Below are positions 14,977 through 24,480 of a DNA stretch of 64,000 bases, piece by piece. Each line of letters opens with the position of its first letter. Positions within the stretch are counted from its first letter, which is position 1. This DNA is from Coleofasciculus sp. FACHB-T130. GTDB lineage: Bacteria; Cyanobacteriota; Cyanobacteriia; Cyanobacteriales; FACHB-T130. Made by a program: the position numbers and the translations under genes. The stretch covers positions 62,001 through 126,000 of the forward strand of contig NZ_JACJOG010000022.1 in assembly GCF_014695375.1 (NCBI RefSeq), written 5' to 3'. The notes beneath the pieces were generated by a model. It searched no databases and was not told where the DNA came from. It saw only the letters and a program-made list of their open reading frames with translations.

Positions 14977-17106
14977 CTAAAACCCTACATCATCATCTTC
15001 TTGCCACTCATTGAGTAGCTCGTCGGCAGAATGAATCATCTCTTCGAGTGGCAAGCGCGTCGGCATCTCGGAAAGAGACGGTAAATCTAAAGTCTCCAGA
15101 TTTTCCTCTCGCTCATCAGCCAGCTTGACAATTTCCCCTTTAAAAAAGTCCGCGAGGCGTTTGGCAGCGATCGCGACTTCATCGTCCCACTCTAAATCGG
15201 GCGGTGCGGGTGGTTGGGCAGTAGCGGCTGGAGTTCGTGAAGCTGTAGAACTGCCGTTCTTCACCTCATGCTTCGCCTGCGGTGGCATCTTTGACGGCGG
15301 CGGGCTGGTTGAAGGGGGTGCTAAATCGTTACTAGCGCCATTCCCTGTCTTGCCTTCCCCAGAAGGCTGTACGGGCGGTGCTTGAGGAGTCGGTATCCCA
15401 GATGCGATCGCTCCTACGGAATTTTTACTGGGCAATGTTCCTAAAGAATCAGACCTTTCAGCGTTTGGCGGTTTTGAGGCAGGATGAGACTTCACCTCAG
15501 CCCCCCCGCTAACTTGAAAGCTGACTTTTACCTTAGATTGAAAGGTTTTTGAAAAAGCTGCTTCCACATCTGGCAATTTTGTCTGGGCTAACTTTAACAA
15601 ACCCGTTGAACTGACACTCAGGATGGCTTCCCGACCATTAAAGTTTAGTAAGCGACATCGTTGACGCAAAAATTCTTGCGTCCCAAATAGCTGGACGTGA
15701 TTAATCACCTGTTGCCAAACTCGATCGAGTTCGACACTTCGATCCGTAGCCTCTTCCGGCTGAGAAACTGGCGCATGAGGTTCGGTCGATTCTCTCGGTT
15801 CTGGTGGTGGTGCCGCCGCGGAGGGCGTCTTTGGTGGCGCTTCCTGCTGAATCTGCGGAACGCTAGGGAGAACGGGTTCAATGACTGGCTTAGCGGGTTG
15901 GGCAGGGGTTGAGTGTTGAGTGTTGGGTGTGGATGCCCGATCGACTCTTGCCTCTTGCGGCTCGACACGCGGGCGACTCAGATTCACACTACCCGCTCCC
16001 TGGGTCTGCTGACCGCTATTGGCTAATGGCAACAAGCCTAACAGCGTCACTTCTAACCACAGGCGCGGCTGAGTCGTATTTCTAATTTGAACTTCGCTGT
16101 CCTTAAGGTGCTTTTGCCCCTGCAAAATTGTCGGGATGTCCAGATCCTCAAATTCGCACAACTGAGTCCAGGTAGGCGCGGTCACGGCTACCAAATCCGG
16201 GCGTTTGGGGGCAGTTTTGGCGATCAGTAAATCGCGGTAGAAACTGGCAAGATTTTGGAGGACAATCAGCGGTTCTCTGCCTCTGTCCATGAGGTGACGA
16301 CCTTTTTCCAGAACTGCTTCGGGATCGGAATGAGCGATCGCCTTCAACAACTCCATTAAATCTCGTTCTGGCACCGCTCCCACTAAATCCCAGACCGCCT
16401 CTACCGTCACTTGACCGGATAATAGGCTGAGCTGGTCGAGCAGGCTTTCCGCATCCCGCAAGCCTCCCTGAGCCACTTGAGACACCAAGGTAATCGCCTC
16501 GGAAGTAATGTTGATATTTTCCAACTGGGCAATTTTTCCCAGATGCTCCACCATCGCCTCTAAGGGAATGCGGCGAAAATCAAAGCGTTGACAGCGAGAA
16601 ATAATTGTCGGTAACACCCGCTGCGGATCGGTGGTCGCCAGGACAAAGACAACGTGCTTGGGTGGCTCCTCTAGCGTCTTCAGCAAGGCATTGAACGCAG
16701 CTGAACTGAGACTATGAACTTCGTCAATCACATACACTTTGTAGCGGCACTGAACGGGGGCATATTGGGCGCGTTCGATGATCTCCCGGATATTGTCCAC
16801 GCCGGTGTTGCTAGCGGCGTCGATTTCAATTACATCCAGCGCTGAACCTTTGGCGATTCCTTGGCAAACAGGACAAACACCACAAGGTTGTTCTGTCGGC
16901 TGACTATTCTGAAGACAGTTCAGCGACTTTGCCAGAATCCGGGCGCTGGAGGTTTTGCCCGTTCCTCTGGAACCCGTGAATAAATAAGCGGGGGCAATCC
17001 GTTCGGTACGGATGGCGTTGCGGAGTGTGTGGGCGATCGCTTCTTGTCCCACCAAATCCGCGAACGTCTGAGGGCGATACTTGTGATGTAGGGGTTCGTA
17101 GGTCAC
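14977..17106 (-). CDS. dnaX: DNA polymerase III subunit gamma/tau
   Basis: 709 residues from GTG 17106. The clamp-loader ATPase is complete: Walker A GSRGTGKTSSARIL (about 45-58), a zinc module with CGVCPVCQG, Walker B VIDEVHSLS, sensor 1 LATTDP and the SRC motif ISRCQRFDF. The C-terminal half has a long Pro/Ala/Ser linker (about 385-470), the polymerase-binding region (DRVWQQVINHVQLFGTQEF), another low-complexity linker and an acidic tail ending EWQEDDDVGF. The dnaX gene of Synechocystis carries an intein; here the P-loop and SRC regions are uninterrupted. It loads the beta clamp at the replication fork. It is convergent with the glycosyltransferase gene and has its own terminator. Confidence 0.95.
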   Translation of the reverse strand: MTYEPLHHKYRPQTFADLVGQEAIAHTLRNAIRTERIAPAYLFTGSRGTGKTSSARILAKSLNCLQNSQPTEQPCGVCPVCQGIAKGSALDVIEIDAASNTGVDNIREIIERAQYAPVQCRYKVYVIDEVHSLSSAAFNALLKTLEEPPKHVVFVLATTDPQRVLPTIISRCQRFDFRRIPLEAMVEHLGKIAQLENINITSEAITLVSQVAQGGLRDAESLLDQLSLLSGQVTVEAVWDLVGAVPERDLMELLKAIAHSDPEAVLEKGRHLMDRGREPLIVLQNLASFYRDLLIAKTAPKRPDLVAVTAPTWTQLCEFEDLDIPTILQGQKHLKDSEVQIRNTTQPRLWLEVTLLGLLPLANSGQQTQGAGSVNLSRPRVEPQEARVDRASTPNTQHSTPAQPAKPVIEPVLPSVPQIQQEAPPKTPSAAAPPPEPRESTEPHAPVSQPEEATDRSVELDRVWQQVINHVQLFGTQEFLRQRCRLLNFNGREAILSVSSTGLLKLAQTKLPDVEAAFSKTFQSKVKVSFQVSGGAEVKSHPASKPPNAERSDSLGTLPSKNSVGAIASGIPTPQAPPVQPSGEGKTGNGASNDLAPPSTSPPPSKMPPQAKHEVKNGSSTASRTPAATAQPPAPPDLEWDDEVAIAAKRLADFFKGEIVKLADEREENLETLDLPSLSEMPTRLPLEEMIHSADELLNEWQEDDDVGF

Positions 17107-17332
17107 GGCAGGGTTTCGTCAGACAGATAAGCGACAGAGGTGTCGATAAAAGTGTAACGTGTTGCTCTAGTCGAACCGGATGCGATCGCCTTCTGGTTGT
17201 CTTTAGAGAATTGGTGTGGTTTTCTGGAAAGCAAACATTACGGTTAACCGATCAAAAGCTCATAATAGCCAGTAAACTGTTCAAGCCCGTTAGATAAAAT
17301 CTGAGAAAGTAAGGGCGGGGGGACTCTAGCAA

Positions 17333-18937
17333 ATGCTCAAGCAACTATGGCGATCGCTGGTAAGGTGGTTTCAGCGTTTATTTGGAACGGGCGGCAGGCG
17401 AAACCCAACACCCGCCTCGGTTCGCTCGGAACCCCCTAAACCCCTGACGGATACAGATTATGAATTTTTGTACAGCCAACTGCTCGAAGGTGTCGCACAT
17501 GGCTGGCAGCAAGACCGGGTTTTACGGTTTTTTGAATCTCTGGGCGATCGCGGTCAATCATCCCTCTGGGTGGGGTGGCTGAACCGCTTTGGGGAAAGAT
17601 TATTGGCTTCACCCGCCCCTAATAATGAGTTAGCGGCACGAATGGTACAGCTCGGTCAGGTGGGCTGCGGAGAAATCGGGGAAGTTTCTTATGATATTGG
17701 GATGCAACTGCTGACGAGAAACGCTCCGGCACGAGCAGTAAACCCCCCACCCGTCTCTTCTATCTATGAATACGAGGAGTTCGACACGCCGGAGGAGGAA
17801 GTCCCCGCAGTTAGTGAGGAAGGGGAGGAAGGCGGAGAACTCAAAACAGTCACCCTGGATGAGTTGTTGGTAATGTTGCAGCAGGATAGCGGTTTACTTC
17901 AGCAAATTTCCGAGCAACTGCAAATTGAGACGACCGATCCACAAGTCATTGTGCAAGCATTGATGAATCAATTCAATGCGGCAAATCCATCCAGTGCCGA
18001 GGAAGCAGAAAATCCATCGAGTGCAGAGGAAGCCGAAGCTTGGTTTAATCAAGGCAATCAGCAAGCCAGTGCTGGAGAATTGTCAGATGCGATCGCTAGC
18101 TACGATCGTTGCTTGGCGATTAGCCCAGATAACTATATCGCCTGGAACAACCGAGGCGTGATGCAGAAAAATTTAGGACATCTGCAAGATGCGATCGCCA
18201 GCTTTAGCAGGGCGATAGAAATTAAACCCGACTTTTACGAAGCTTGGAACAACCAAGGCAATACTTTCCAGGACTTAGACCGTTTAGAAGAAGCGATCGC
18301 TAGCTTTGACAAGGCAGTAGAAATTAAAGCAAACGACCCAGAAGCCTTCTACAATCGGGGATTAGCGCTAGAAAACTTGAACCGCTATGAGGAAGCGCTG
18401 GCGAGTTTTGACCGGGTTCTGCAACTCCAACCCAACTATTCAGAAGTCTGGATGGTAAGAGGCGAGACCCTACACCGCTTAGCTCGATATGAGGAAGCGA
18501 TCGCCAGCTACGACCAAGCTTTGCAACTCAAACTGGATGACTGGGACTCCTGGATCGGTCGCGGCAAGTCGGCGCTTCTTTCAGCGAGTTTGGACCCCCT
18601 ACTGAGTTCCTTAAGTAAGGTCGCTCAAAATAATCCCGCCTTGAACCAGCGCGGCGATGAAGGGCAATTGGCAAGCTATGAGGAAGGGTTGAAGTACGTT
18701 TCTCAAGACACTCACCCAGAAGGTTGGGGTAGATTGCATCAGGCAATCGGCAATGCTTACTATGAGCGATCGCAAGTGAATCCAGAACCCAATCCGTTGC
18801 GCCAAAAAGCCATAATCGAGTACGAACAGGTGCTATCAAGCCTCCCCGAAGCCGATTTTCCAGAGTTGCATCAAGAGATTTTGCAAGACCTTCTGCAACT
18901 CCAGCAATCTTTAGGACAACCCTCTGAAGAATCCTGA
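17333..18937 (+). CDS. Tetratricopeptide-repeat protein
   Basis: 534 residues. The N-terminal basic segment (LKQLWRSLVRWFQRLFG) may be a membrane-associated amphipathic helix. A conserved domain (about 35-140, DTDYEFLYSQLLEGVAHGWQ) follows, then an acidic linker with the tandem NPSSAEEAE. At least five TPR units run from about residue 230 to 400, with the pattern EAWNNQGNTFQDLDRLEEAIASFDKAVEI. TPRs bind peptides and organise complexes; the partner is unknown. The start codon ATG has GGGGGGA upstream. The HIP1 octamer occurs several times inside the TPR coding repeats. Confidence 0.85.
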   Translation: MLKQLWRSLVRWFQRLFGTGGRRNPTPASVRSEPPKPLTDTDYEFLYSQLLEGVAHGWQQDRVLRFFESLGDRGQSSLWVGWLNRFGERLLASPAPNNELAARMVQLGQVGCGEIGEVSYDIGMQLLTRNAPARAVNPPPVSSIYEYEEFDTPEEEVPAVSEEGEEGGELKTVTLDELLVMLQQDSGLLQQISEQLQIETTDPQVIVQALMNQFNAANPSSAEEAENPSSAEEAEAWFNQGNQQASAGELSDAIASYDRCLAISPDNYIAWNNRGVMQKNLGHLQDAIASFSRAIEIKPDFYEAWNNQGNTFQDLDRLEEAIASFDKAVEIKANDPEAFYNRGLALENLNRYEEALASFDRVLQLQPNYSEVWMVRGETLHRLARYEEAIASYDQALQLKLDDWDSWIGRGKSALLSASLDPLLSSLSKVAQNNPALNQRGDEGQLASYEEGLKYVSQDTHPEGWGRLHQAIGNAYYERSQVNPEPNPLRQKAIIEYEQVLSSLPEADFPELHQEILQDLLQLQQSLGQPSEES

Positions 18938-18948
18938 ATAATCTGACA

Positions 18949-18983
18949 GGGCAGCTTTTCCTCGCTTGGGGCTGCCCGTTTTT
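18949..18983 (+). terminator. Intrinsic terminator after the TPR gene
   Basis: Stem GGGCAGC/GCTGCCC followed by GTTTTTTG, eleven bases after the stop codon. It sits just before the RNase HI start, so rnhA needs its own promoter or read-through. Confidence 0.8.
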
Positions 18984-19019
18984 TGTACAATAACCATTCA
19001 ACCTCGCAAAACCACTTTC

Positions 19020-19898
19020 ATGCCCTTGACTCGGACAATCCAAAGTATCTATACCGATGGTGCCTGCGTCGGCAACCCAGGTCCTGGAGGCTGGGGTGTT
19101 GTTGTCTATTTCACCGATGGTTCGGTCTATGAAATGGGCGACGCCGATCCGGCAACCACTAATAATCGAATGGAAATGCAAGCCGCAATCGGCGCATTGA
19201 AACTCGTGAACGGCCTCGGACAACAAGAACCCATCACCCTCTACACCGATAGTGAATACCTGAAAAACGGTGTTACCAAATGGGTGAAAGGTTGGAAAAA
19301 GAAGGGTTGGAAGACAGCAGAAGGGAAACCCGTCCTCAACCAAGATCTCTGGGAAATACTCGATGAACTCAATCTTCCCCGGATCGAGTGGCGGTATGTC
19401 CGGGGTCACGCAGGAAATGAGGGGAATGAGCGCTGCGATGCGATCGCGCGGGCTTTTGCGACGGGGAAGACTCCTTCGCTGCAACAACCCATAGCAGAAG
19501 AGTCAATTGTTTCACGCGCCACTAATTCTATTGATAACAAAACGATACAATCGAGTGACTTATCTTCTGACCCTCCTAACCTCGGCCTAGTCATGGTAGA
19601 TTCTACTACTCCATCTGCTCTTGATTCTCAGGACAATCTGCCCCGTGAGGTGAGAGTCGCCCAGCTGCGTAATCTGATAGAAACTCTCCACGTGGCTGAC
19701 GAAATTGCTGCTAAAGGCTACCTAATTACTAGCTCTGAATTAGCTGACTTGATGGATGTCAATGCCAGCGCTGTCACCAGTCGCGGAGACCACTGGGGGT
19801 GGCGTAACTGGATTGTGTCGCGGGTTCGCCGTGAGGGCAATCAAATTCTTTGGCAGCTAGAACGGGTAGATGCCGTCAACAGTAATTTCGATTCTTAA
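19020..19898 (+). CDS. rnhA: Ribonuclease HI with C-terminal extension
   Basis: 292 residues from ATG 19020. Residues 7-150 are RNase HI with the full catalytic set: Asp13 (YTDGACVGNPGPGGWG), Glu52 (NNRMEMQAAI), Asp77 (YTDSEYL), His130 (VRGHAG) and Asp140 (NERCDAIA). It removes RNA from RNA-DNA hybrids. The frame is open to a TTG at 18966, but that start would lie within the upstream terminator. A spacer of about 60 residues leads to a second domain (about 205-290) with the text REVRVAQLRNLIETLHVADE, ELADLMDVNASAVTSRGDHW and VSRVRREGNQILWQLER. This looks like a helix-turn-helix module and appears to be a cyanobacterial addition. Confidence 0.92.
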   Translation: MPLTRTIQSIYTDGACVGNPGPGGWGVVVYFTDGSVYEMGDADPATTNNRMEMQAAIGALKLVNGLGQQEPITLYTDSEYLKNGVTKWVKGWKKKGWKTAEGKPVLNQDLWEILDELNLPRIEWRYVRGHAGNEGNERCDAIARAFATGKTPSLQQPIAEESIVSRATNSIDNKTIQSSDLSSDPPNLGLVMVDSTTPSALDSQDNLPREVRVAQLRNLIETLHVADEIAAKGYLITSSELADLMDVNASAVTSRGDHWGWRNWIVSRVRREGNQILWQLERVDAVNSNFDS

Positions 19899-19918
19899 AC
19901 GAGTTTTAGTTTTGGGGA

Positions 19919-19952
19919 ATTGGGAAAAAGTTTTGAGTTTTGAATTAAAGAA
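19919..19952. repeat. ATTGGGAAAAAGTTTTGAG-type intergenic repeat
   Basis: This tract begins ATTGGGAAAAAGTTTTGAG and continues TTTTGAATTAAAGAA. The same ATTGGGAAAAAGTTTT start and TTGAATTAAAGAAA end occur at 47210-47259. Inverted relatives (AACTCAAAAT, AACTCAAAAC) follow up to 20016, so an RNA from here could fold. Confidence 0.55.
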
Positions 19953-20016
19953 CTCTCTGATAACTCAAAATCCAAAACTCATCGCTCTCATTCCCCGTTT
20001 GCTTGAAAACTCAAAA

Positions 20017-21264
20017 CTATCCATAACTCCGACCGCGCCACTGCTTAGGAGTACGGATAGCAGACAGAAAAATCCGCAGCACGGCGAAAGGATCTGCCAG
20101 AGGGGAAAGATAAAAGTAAACAGGTAAAAGTAAAAAGTCAAAGTTCCTTTCCCGTTTACCTGTTTCCGATCCCCGAAAGCCGGGGGATTGTACTTTGCTT
20201 TCATAAGACGGCGCGATCGCGAGTAGCAATGCAAACCGAATCAATAGCAGAAATAAATTTAACCCGACAGTAGCCACCACTGGGAGTGTCGAAGTTCCCA
20301 TCACCAGCCAGCTGAGTAAAACCAAGGACGCGGGTAGAGGTAAACCCTGAACGGCGAATAGCAGCCACAAGTCCCCCCATATCTGACCCCTGGAAGCAGC
20401 GTCTTTTAGGTCAAGCGATCGCCCCCACTCTTTCCAAGTTTCGGCTGCCCCCTCATACATCCGCACCTTCAAAACCTTGGCTCCATCCAGAAAGCCCACC
20501 TTGAACCCACGGGAGGCAATATTGCGGGCAAGGGTCACATCGTCGCAAAAAGAACTCCGGGCGCTGGTATAACCCCCTACAGCCTCCAAAACAGAGCGAC
20601 GGCACAGGAAACACTGACCGTTCGCCATCACCCGCTCCGGATCTTGAGTATTTGTACCCGCCGGATCGAATCGGTAAAGCAGGGTCATCAAGAGTGCTGG
20701 TTGCAGCCACCACTCGCCTGGATATTTCAAGATAAACTGCGGCGACAGGGAAATCAGGTCATAACCCTCTTCTTTCGCTGTCCTGAGCAAACCGGCAACT
20801 AAACCGGGAATCGCCTGAGTATCGGCATCCATTCCCAAAATCCACTCGCTCTGTTCGCTACTGTGCAAAAATCCGGTATGTAAAGCCCAAGGACGCCCCA
20901 CCCAGCTAGGCGGTAAAGGATCGTCCGTCATTAAGCGAAACCGGGGATCTTGCTGCTGTGCCGCTTTAACTAACTCTGGAGTTCCATCCCGGGAACGACT
21001 ATCAACAACGATAATTTCACGGACTTCGTAGCTTTGGCGGGTTAGCCCAGCCAGCGCTGGGCTAATTCGCTCCGCTTCATTTAAAGTCGGAACCACGACA
21101 CTGACAGCACCTAAGAGTTCGGGCGTGGCAGTATCGGGTTGAACGGGCGATCGCCGAGACGGCCCTTTCAATAGACGCGAGAGCAGGATCGCTACTGCTG
21201 GTGCCTGAACGAGTAGCAGCAGTAGCGATAGTGCGCTCTGGAGTGTTAACCAATCGACGTTCAC
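20017..21264 (-). CDS. cruG: CruG, 2'-O-glycosyltransferase of myxoxanthophyll synthesis
   Basis: 415 residues from GTG 21264. That codon overlaps the cruF stop as GTGA, which decides the start; the frame runs open to 21420 but inside cruF. The N-terminus has a hydrophobic segment (LQSALSLLLLLVQAPAVAIL). The GT2 domain follows: SVVVPTLNEAERI, EIIVVDSRSRDGT, a GMDADTQ acid motif and ANGQCFLCRRS. Two to three C-terminal membrane segments follow (LWLLFAVQGLPLPASLVLL, LNLFLLLIRFALLLAIA). CruG attaches the sugar to the 2'-hydroxyl of the carotenoid. Its position directly after cruF supports this assignment over a generic GT2 call. Confidence 0.88.
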   Translation of the reverse strand: MNVDWLTLQSALSLLLLLVQAPAVAILLSRLLKGPSRRSPVQPDTATPELLGAVSVVVPTLNEAERISPALAGLTRQSYEVREIIVVDSRSRDGTPELVKAAQQQDPRFRLMTDDPLPPSWVGRPWALHTGFLHSSEQSEWILGMDADTQAIPGLVAGLLRTAKEEGYDLISLSPQFILKYPGEWWLQPALLMTLLYRFDPAGTNTQDPERVMANGQCFLCRRSVLEAVGGYTSARSSFCDDVTLARNIASRGFKVGFLDGAKVLKVRMYEGAAETWKEWGRSLDLKDAASRGQIWGDLWLLFAVQGLPLPASLVLLSWLVMGTSTLPVVATVGLNLFLLLIRFALLLAIAPSYESKVQSPGFRGSETGKRERNFDFLLLPVYFYLSPLADPFAVLRIFLSAIRTPKQWRGRSYG

Positions 21265-22181
21265 TTCACCGCCACTTTGACTTGAGTCACTGGAATTTCT
21301 GGCTTCAAACTCGCAGGAGTTTCCGTTGTGGATTCGCGAATCTCTGCGGGTTGTGCCATTTGCCAGAGGGTCAAAGTTGGAATGACACCGACCAGAACGC
21401 CCAAGGAGACGGGTATCCAATACCCAGCTGCCAAGCTCAATCCGGCTGCATAACCAAAGTTACTTAGATAGATGATGAGCGGGAAACCTAGCCCAGAACG
21501 ATCCAATAAAATTGGCGTCTTTCTCCACAATATTCCTCCCACACCGATAAAGAGCGAGCTAGTGCCAAACCAACCGGCATAGTTTCCGTAAGGTGTGCCA
21601 AAGAAGGCTCCTGGCTGTTCCCAATACCAAAAAGGTACCATTGTTTGACTCATCGCTGGCTCCAGCGCAAAGTCCCAAGAGGTGAACATCATAGCAGCTA
21701 CAGCGATCGCACCTACATAGCGAACCAAGCTCGGATTTTGCCGAGTTTTTAGACCCGCGCAGGCAATTAAATAAGAAACCAATCCCATATAAAACCAGGA
21801 CAAGGGAATGGTAAAAGGTACCAGTCCACCAATCTTATACCCCAAGCCGTTCAGGTAGCTGTAGTCCCCAAATGGAAAGCCTGTACTGGTTCCCAGCAAT
21901 TCGCTTCCCAAGGACAGGCACACCGCAGGCAACATGAAAGTCAGCCAGTGCCACAGTCCTAACTTTCTATAGGCATAAATGGCAACGGCGACCGTTCCCA
22001 AGACGATATTCACCACTCCACCCCAAGCCATACTCCACTGGAATGCAGTCTGCCCAGTCTCCCCTAAACTCATAATTATTTCAGGATGGGGTACGACCAG
22101 CACCAGCCCCGCCAGTCCAAAAACCATCGTTACAATATGACCAATCAGGCAGAAACGCTCGACAGTGACAAGTTGCTTCAT
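21261..22181 (-). CDS. cruF: CruF, gamma-carotene 1'-hydroxylase (DUF422 family)
   Basis: 306 residues from ATG 22181 with about seven hydrophobic segments. The text TGFPFGDYSYLNGLGYKI followed by GGLVPFTIPLSWFYMGL is the core of the CruF/CrtC-like DUF422 hydroxylases. CruF hydrates the psi end of monocyclic carotenes at C-1', an early step to myxoxanthophyll. The glycosyltransferase gene cruG overlaps its stop codon by 4 bases, so the two are translationally coupled. The frame extends to a TTG at 22235; MKQLVTVERFCLIGHIV at 22181 is the more natural start. Confidence 0.9.
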   Translation of the reverse strand: MKQLVTVERFCLIGHIVTMVFGLAGLVLVVPHPEIIMSLGETGQTAFQWSMAWGGVVNIVLGTVAVAIYAYRKLGLWHWLTFMLPAVCLSLGSELLGTSTGFPFGDYSYLNGLGYKIGGLVPFTIPLSWFYMGLVSYLIACAGLKTRQNPSLVRYVGAIAVAAMMFTSWDFALEPAMSQTMVPFWYWEQPGAFFGTPYGNYAGWFGTSSLFIGVGGILWRKTPILLDRSGLGFPLIIYLSNFGYAAGLSLAAGYWIPVSLGVLVGVIPTLTLWQMAQPAEIRESTTETPASLKPEIPVTQVKVAVK

Positions 22182-22630
22182 TGCAGAATTCTTACTTCTG
22201 TATGTTCTTAATAGTAGTTTACAAATGTTTGTCAAATAACCCCATGCTTGTGCGGCTGTCGTCGTTAGTCGTGGCTTAAGAGTCCAAATTTAGTTGGAAG
22301 TCTCCCAATCTCGTGTCAGAAGTCCAATTCACCCGTTAGCACAGCGACCTCGATCAACCTTTGGAATATTCCGAAGTTCAAGGCTGCTGCTGGACTCCAG
22401 ACTTCCAGAGAAGGACTTAGAAAGAAAAAAACGACAATTAAATAAATTCTTCGCCAGTCGGCTTTTGGCTCTTCCTGGTCGGCGGTCAGTAGGGGAAAGC
22501 AGTTAAGATATTGGCAGCAACACTTAAAAGGCTTTTTCACTAAAAACCTATTGGTTGCGTTTTTAAGCTGGGCTTGCTCTCCAAGAGCAGCTCGCTCGAC
22601 CCTATCGGCTTCATGGCGCATGTACTTAAC

Positions 22631-23917
22631 ATGACTTCATTTCTGCCTAAAGAAACCAAAATTGCGATCCGTCCCGTTCAATACCGCGATCTAGATGCGC
22701 TGGAACGGCTAGCCGCAGAAGATTTTGACGCAGGAGACCAAATTTACTCAACGGACAATCTGGGTAGAAAAGTTCATCAAATTCGACCCTGGTTTGGCCC
22801 GCTGAAGTTCTTGAGCTGGTTTCCCAATCCTTGTCAGCACACTTTTTGCGTTTATGTCGCGGAGCAGGATAACCAAGTTCGCGGTACGATCCAGGTTTCA
22901 CCGTTCAACCGCACGCGCAGCACTTGGCGGGTTGAGCAGGTAGTTTTGGAGACAGGGGTACCGGCGGAAGTTGGCTCGCAGCTTTTACGTTATTGCTTCG
23001 AGTCAATCTTGGAAGCGCGTACCTGGGTGTTGGAAGTCAATGTTAACAACAAAGCAACACTGGCTCTCTACCGCCAGAATGGGTTTCAACCTTTGGCTCA
23101 GCTGACTTATTGGGCGATCGATCCAGAGCTGCTTTCGTCACTGCAAGAGCGCGAACCGGATTTACCCAATCTTCTCCCAGTCAGCAATGCTGATGCCCAG
23201 TTACTCTACCAACTCGATACGGTGTCAATGCCGCCGCTGCTACGCCAAGTTTATGACCGTCACATCCATGACTTCAAAACTAGCTTCGCTGGCGGGTTTC
23301 TCACCAGCTTGAAGCAATGGATTGGCAAGACAGTTAGCGTTAGTGGTTACGTATTTGAACCGCAGCGCAAGGCAGCAATTGGCTATTTTCAAATTTTTCT
23401 GTCCCGCGATGGCTCCCAACCCCATGTCGCTGAGTTGACCGTACACCCAGCCTACACTTGGTTATATCCGGAGCTACTTTCCCAAATGGCTCGGATGGCT
23501 AAGGATTACCCTTCCCAGTCCTTACAACTGGCTTCAGCCGACTATCAGCCAGAACGAGAAGAATATTTGGAACAATTGGGGGCAGAACGAATTTCCCACT
23601 CGCTCCTGATGTCTCGTTCTGTGTGGCACAAGCTACGGGAGGCAAAGCCCATTTCCCTAGAAGGGCTACAGTTGGCGGAAATGCTTCAGGGTCTCCAACC
23701 CGCTCGCAAAGCAGTACCGGGGCGGATGTCTTGGCTGAAGTCAAAGCATAAGAAGCCGCAGGTAGAACCGCAGAAGGATTTATCGTCCTCTGTAGCGTTG
23801 CCTCCAAAAGGGGGAATCGTGCTAAATTCCCAATCCCTTGATGCCACGAAAGCTAGCCGCACAGAGCGGGGAGAAGAGAATGGAGAGAATCTCGGCACTG
23901 GGTTTGGATGTCGGTAA
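22631..23917 (+). CDS. GNAT-family N-acetyltransferase, two-part protein
   Basis: 428 residues from ATG 22631 (MTSFLPKETKIAIRPVQYRD). Residues about 10-190 are a GNAT fold: IRPVQYRDLDALERL, VRGTIQVSPFNR, a VEQVVLETGVPAEVGSQLL cofactor region and EVNVNNKATLALYRQNGFQ, which is the classic GNAT motif B. The second half (about 195-350, from NADAQLLYQLDTVSMPP) looks like a diverged second acetyltransferase-type domain. The tail is basic and low-complexity. Starts at 22613 or 22574 are also possible. The 3' end overlaps ruvX by 38 bases. The acceptor substrate is unknown. Confidence 0.8.
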   Translation: MTSFLPKETKIAIRPVQYRDLDALERLAAEDFDAGDQIYSTDNLGRKVHQIRPWFGPLKFLSWFPNPCQHTFCVYVAEQDNQVRGTIQVSPFNRTRSTWRVEQVVLETGVPAEVGSQLLRYCFESILEARTWVLEVNVNNKATLALYRQNGFQPLAQLTYWAIDPELLSSLQEREPDLPNLLPVSNADAQLLYQLDTVSMPPLLRQVYDRHIHDFKTSFAGGFLTSLKQWIGKTVSVSGYVFEPQRKAAIGYFQIFLSRDGSQPHVAELTVHPAYTWLYPELLSQMARMAKDYPSQSLQLASADYQPEREEYLEQLGAERISHSLLMSRSVWHKLREAKPISLEGLQLAEMLQGLQPARKAVPGRMSWLKSKHKKPQVEPQKDLSSSVALPPKGGIVLNSQSLDATKASRTERGEENGENLGTGFGCR

Positions 23918-24395
23918 AAAGCGGGTTGGGGTAGCTGGTTGCGATGGCACTGGATTGATTGCCACCGGAATCGCTACGATCGAACGCACTTCCTTTGAGC
24001 GGGATATGGAGCAACTGCGACGCCTGGTTGAGGAGCGACAAGTGCAAGTTCTGGTCGTCGGCTTACCCTATGCGATGGATGGAACCCTAGGATTTCAGGC
24101 GCAGCAGGTGCAGAAATTTGCGACAAGAGTGGCAGCGGCTCTCCAGTTACCGCTGGAATATATGGATGAGCGGCTCACGTCTTATGAGGCAGAGGAACTG
24201 CTGAAAACAGAAAGGCGATCGCTCTCCCAAAATAAACCTCTAATTGACCGCAAGGCGGCAGCTTTGATTTTGCAACGCTGGTTAGATGAACGTCGAGCCG
24301 CAAACAAAGTCGCAAAGCAACTTGTAGAAACAACCTATATCGCGTCTGGCGCACAGATACAGACACAGGCAGAGACATCGGAAATTCCCAATTGA
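23880..24395 (+). CDS. ruvX: RuvX/YqgF Holliday-junction resolvase-like, pre-16S rRNA nuclease
   Basis: 171 residues from ATG 23880. GLDVGKKRVGVAGCD carries the first catalytic Asp, VVGLPYAMDGTLG the second motif, and MDERLTSYEAEELL the third, with its Glu/Asp pair. DRKAAALILQRWLDE closes the RNase H-like fold. The family processes the 5' end of 16S rRNA and was first described as a putative Holliday-junction resolvase. GGGAGAAGAG precedes the ATG. The frame is open to 23838 but the fold starts at 23880. It overlaps the GNAT gene by 38 bases. Confidence 0.92.
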   Translation: MERISALGLDVGKKRVGVAGCDGTGLIATGIATIERTSFERDMEQLRRLVEERQVQVLVVGLPYAMDGTLGFQAQQVQKFATRVAAALQLPLEYMDERLTSYEAEELLKTERRSLSQNKPLIDRKAAALILQRWLDERRAANKVAKQLVETTYIASGAQIQTQAETSEIPN

Positions 24396-24480
24396 TTCGC
24401 AATTCCCGATTCTCCATCACCGATTTCCAAATCAGATGATAATATGAGAGATTGCTGCATTCTAAAAATAGACTTTATCC

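Noticed and set aside
14977-17106. An intein in dnaX, as known in Synechocystis
   Set aside because: P-loop, Walker B and SRC regions are continuous, and no intein splice-site motifs are seen.
18528-19487. A 319-codon minus-strand ORF across the TPR and RNase HI genes
   Set aside because: It runs antisense to two well-supported genes and crosses the terminator between them; its sequence is Arg/Pro/Ser-rich with no recognisable family.
20017-21420. The longer 467-residue version of CruG
   Set aside because: The extra N-terminal 52 residues come from the cruF coding region in another frame. The GTG overlapping the cruF stop is the natural start.
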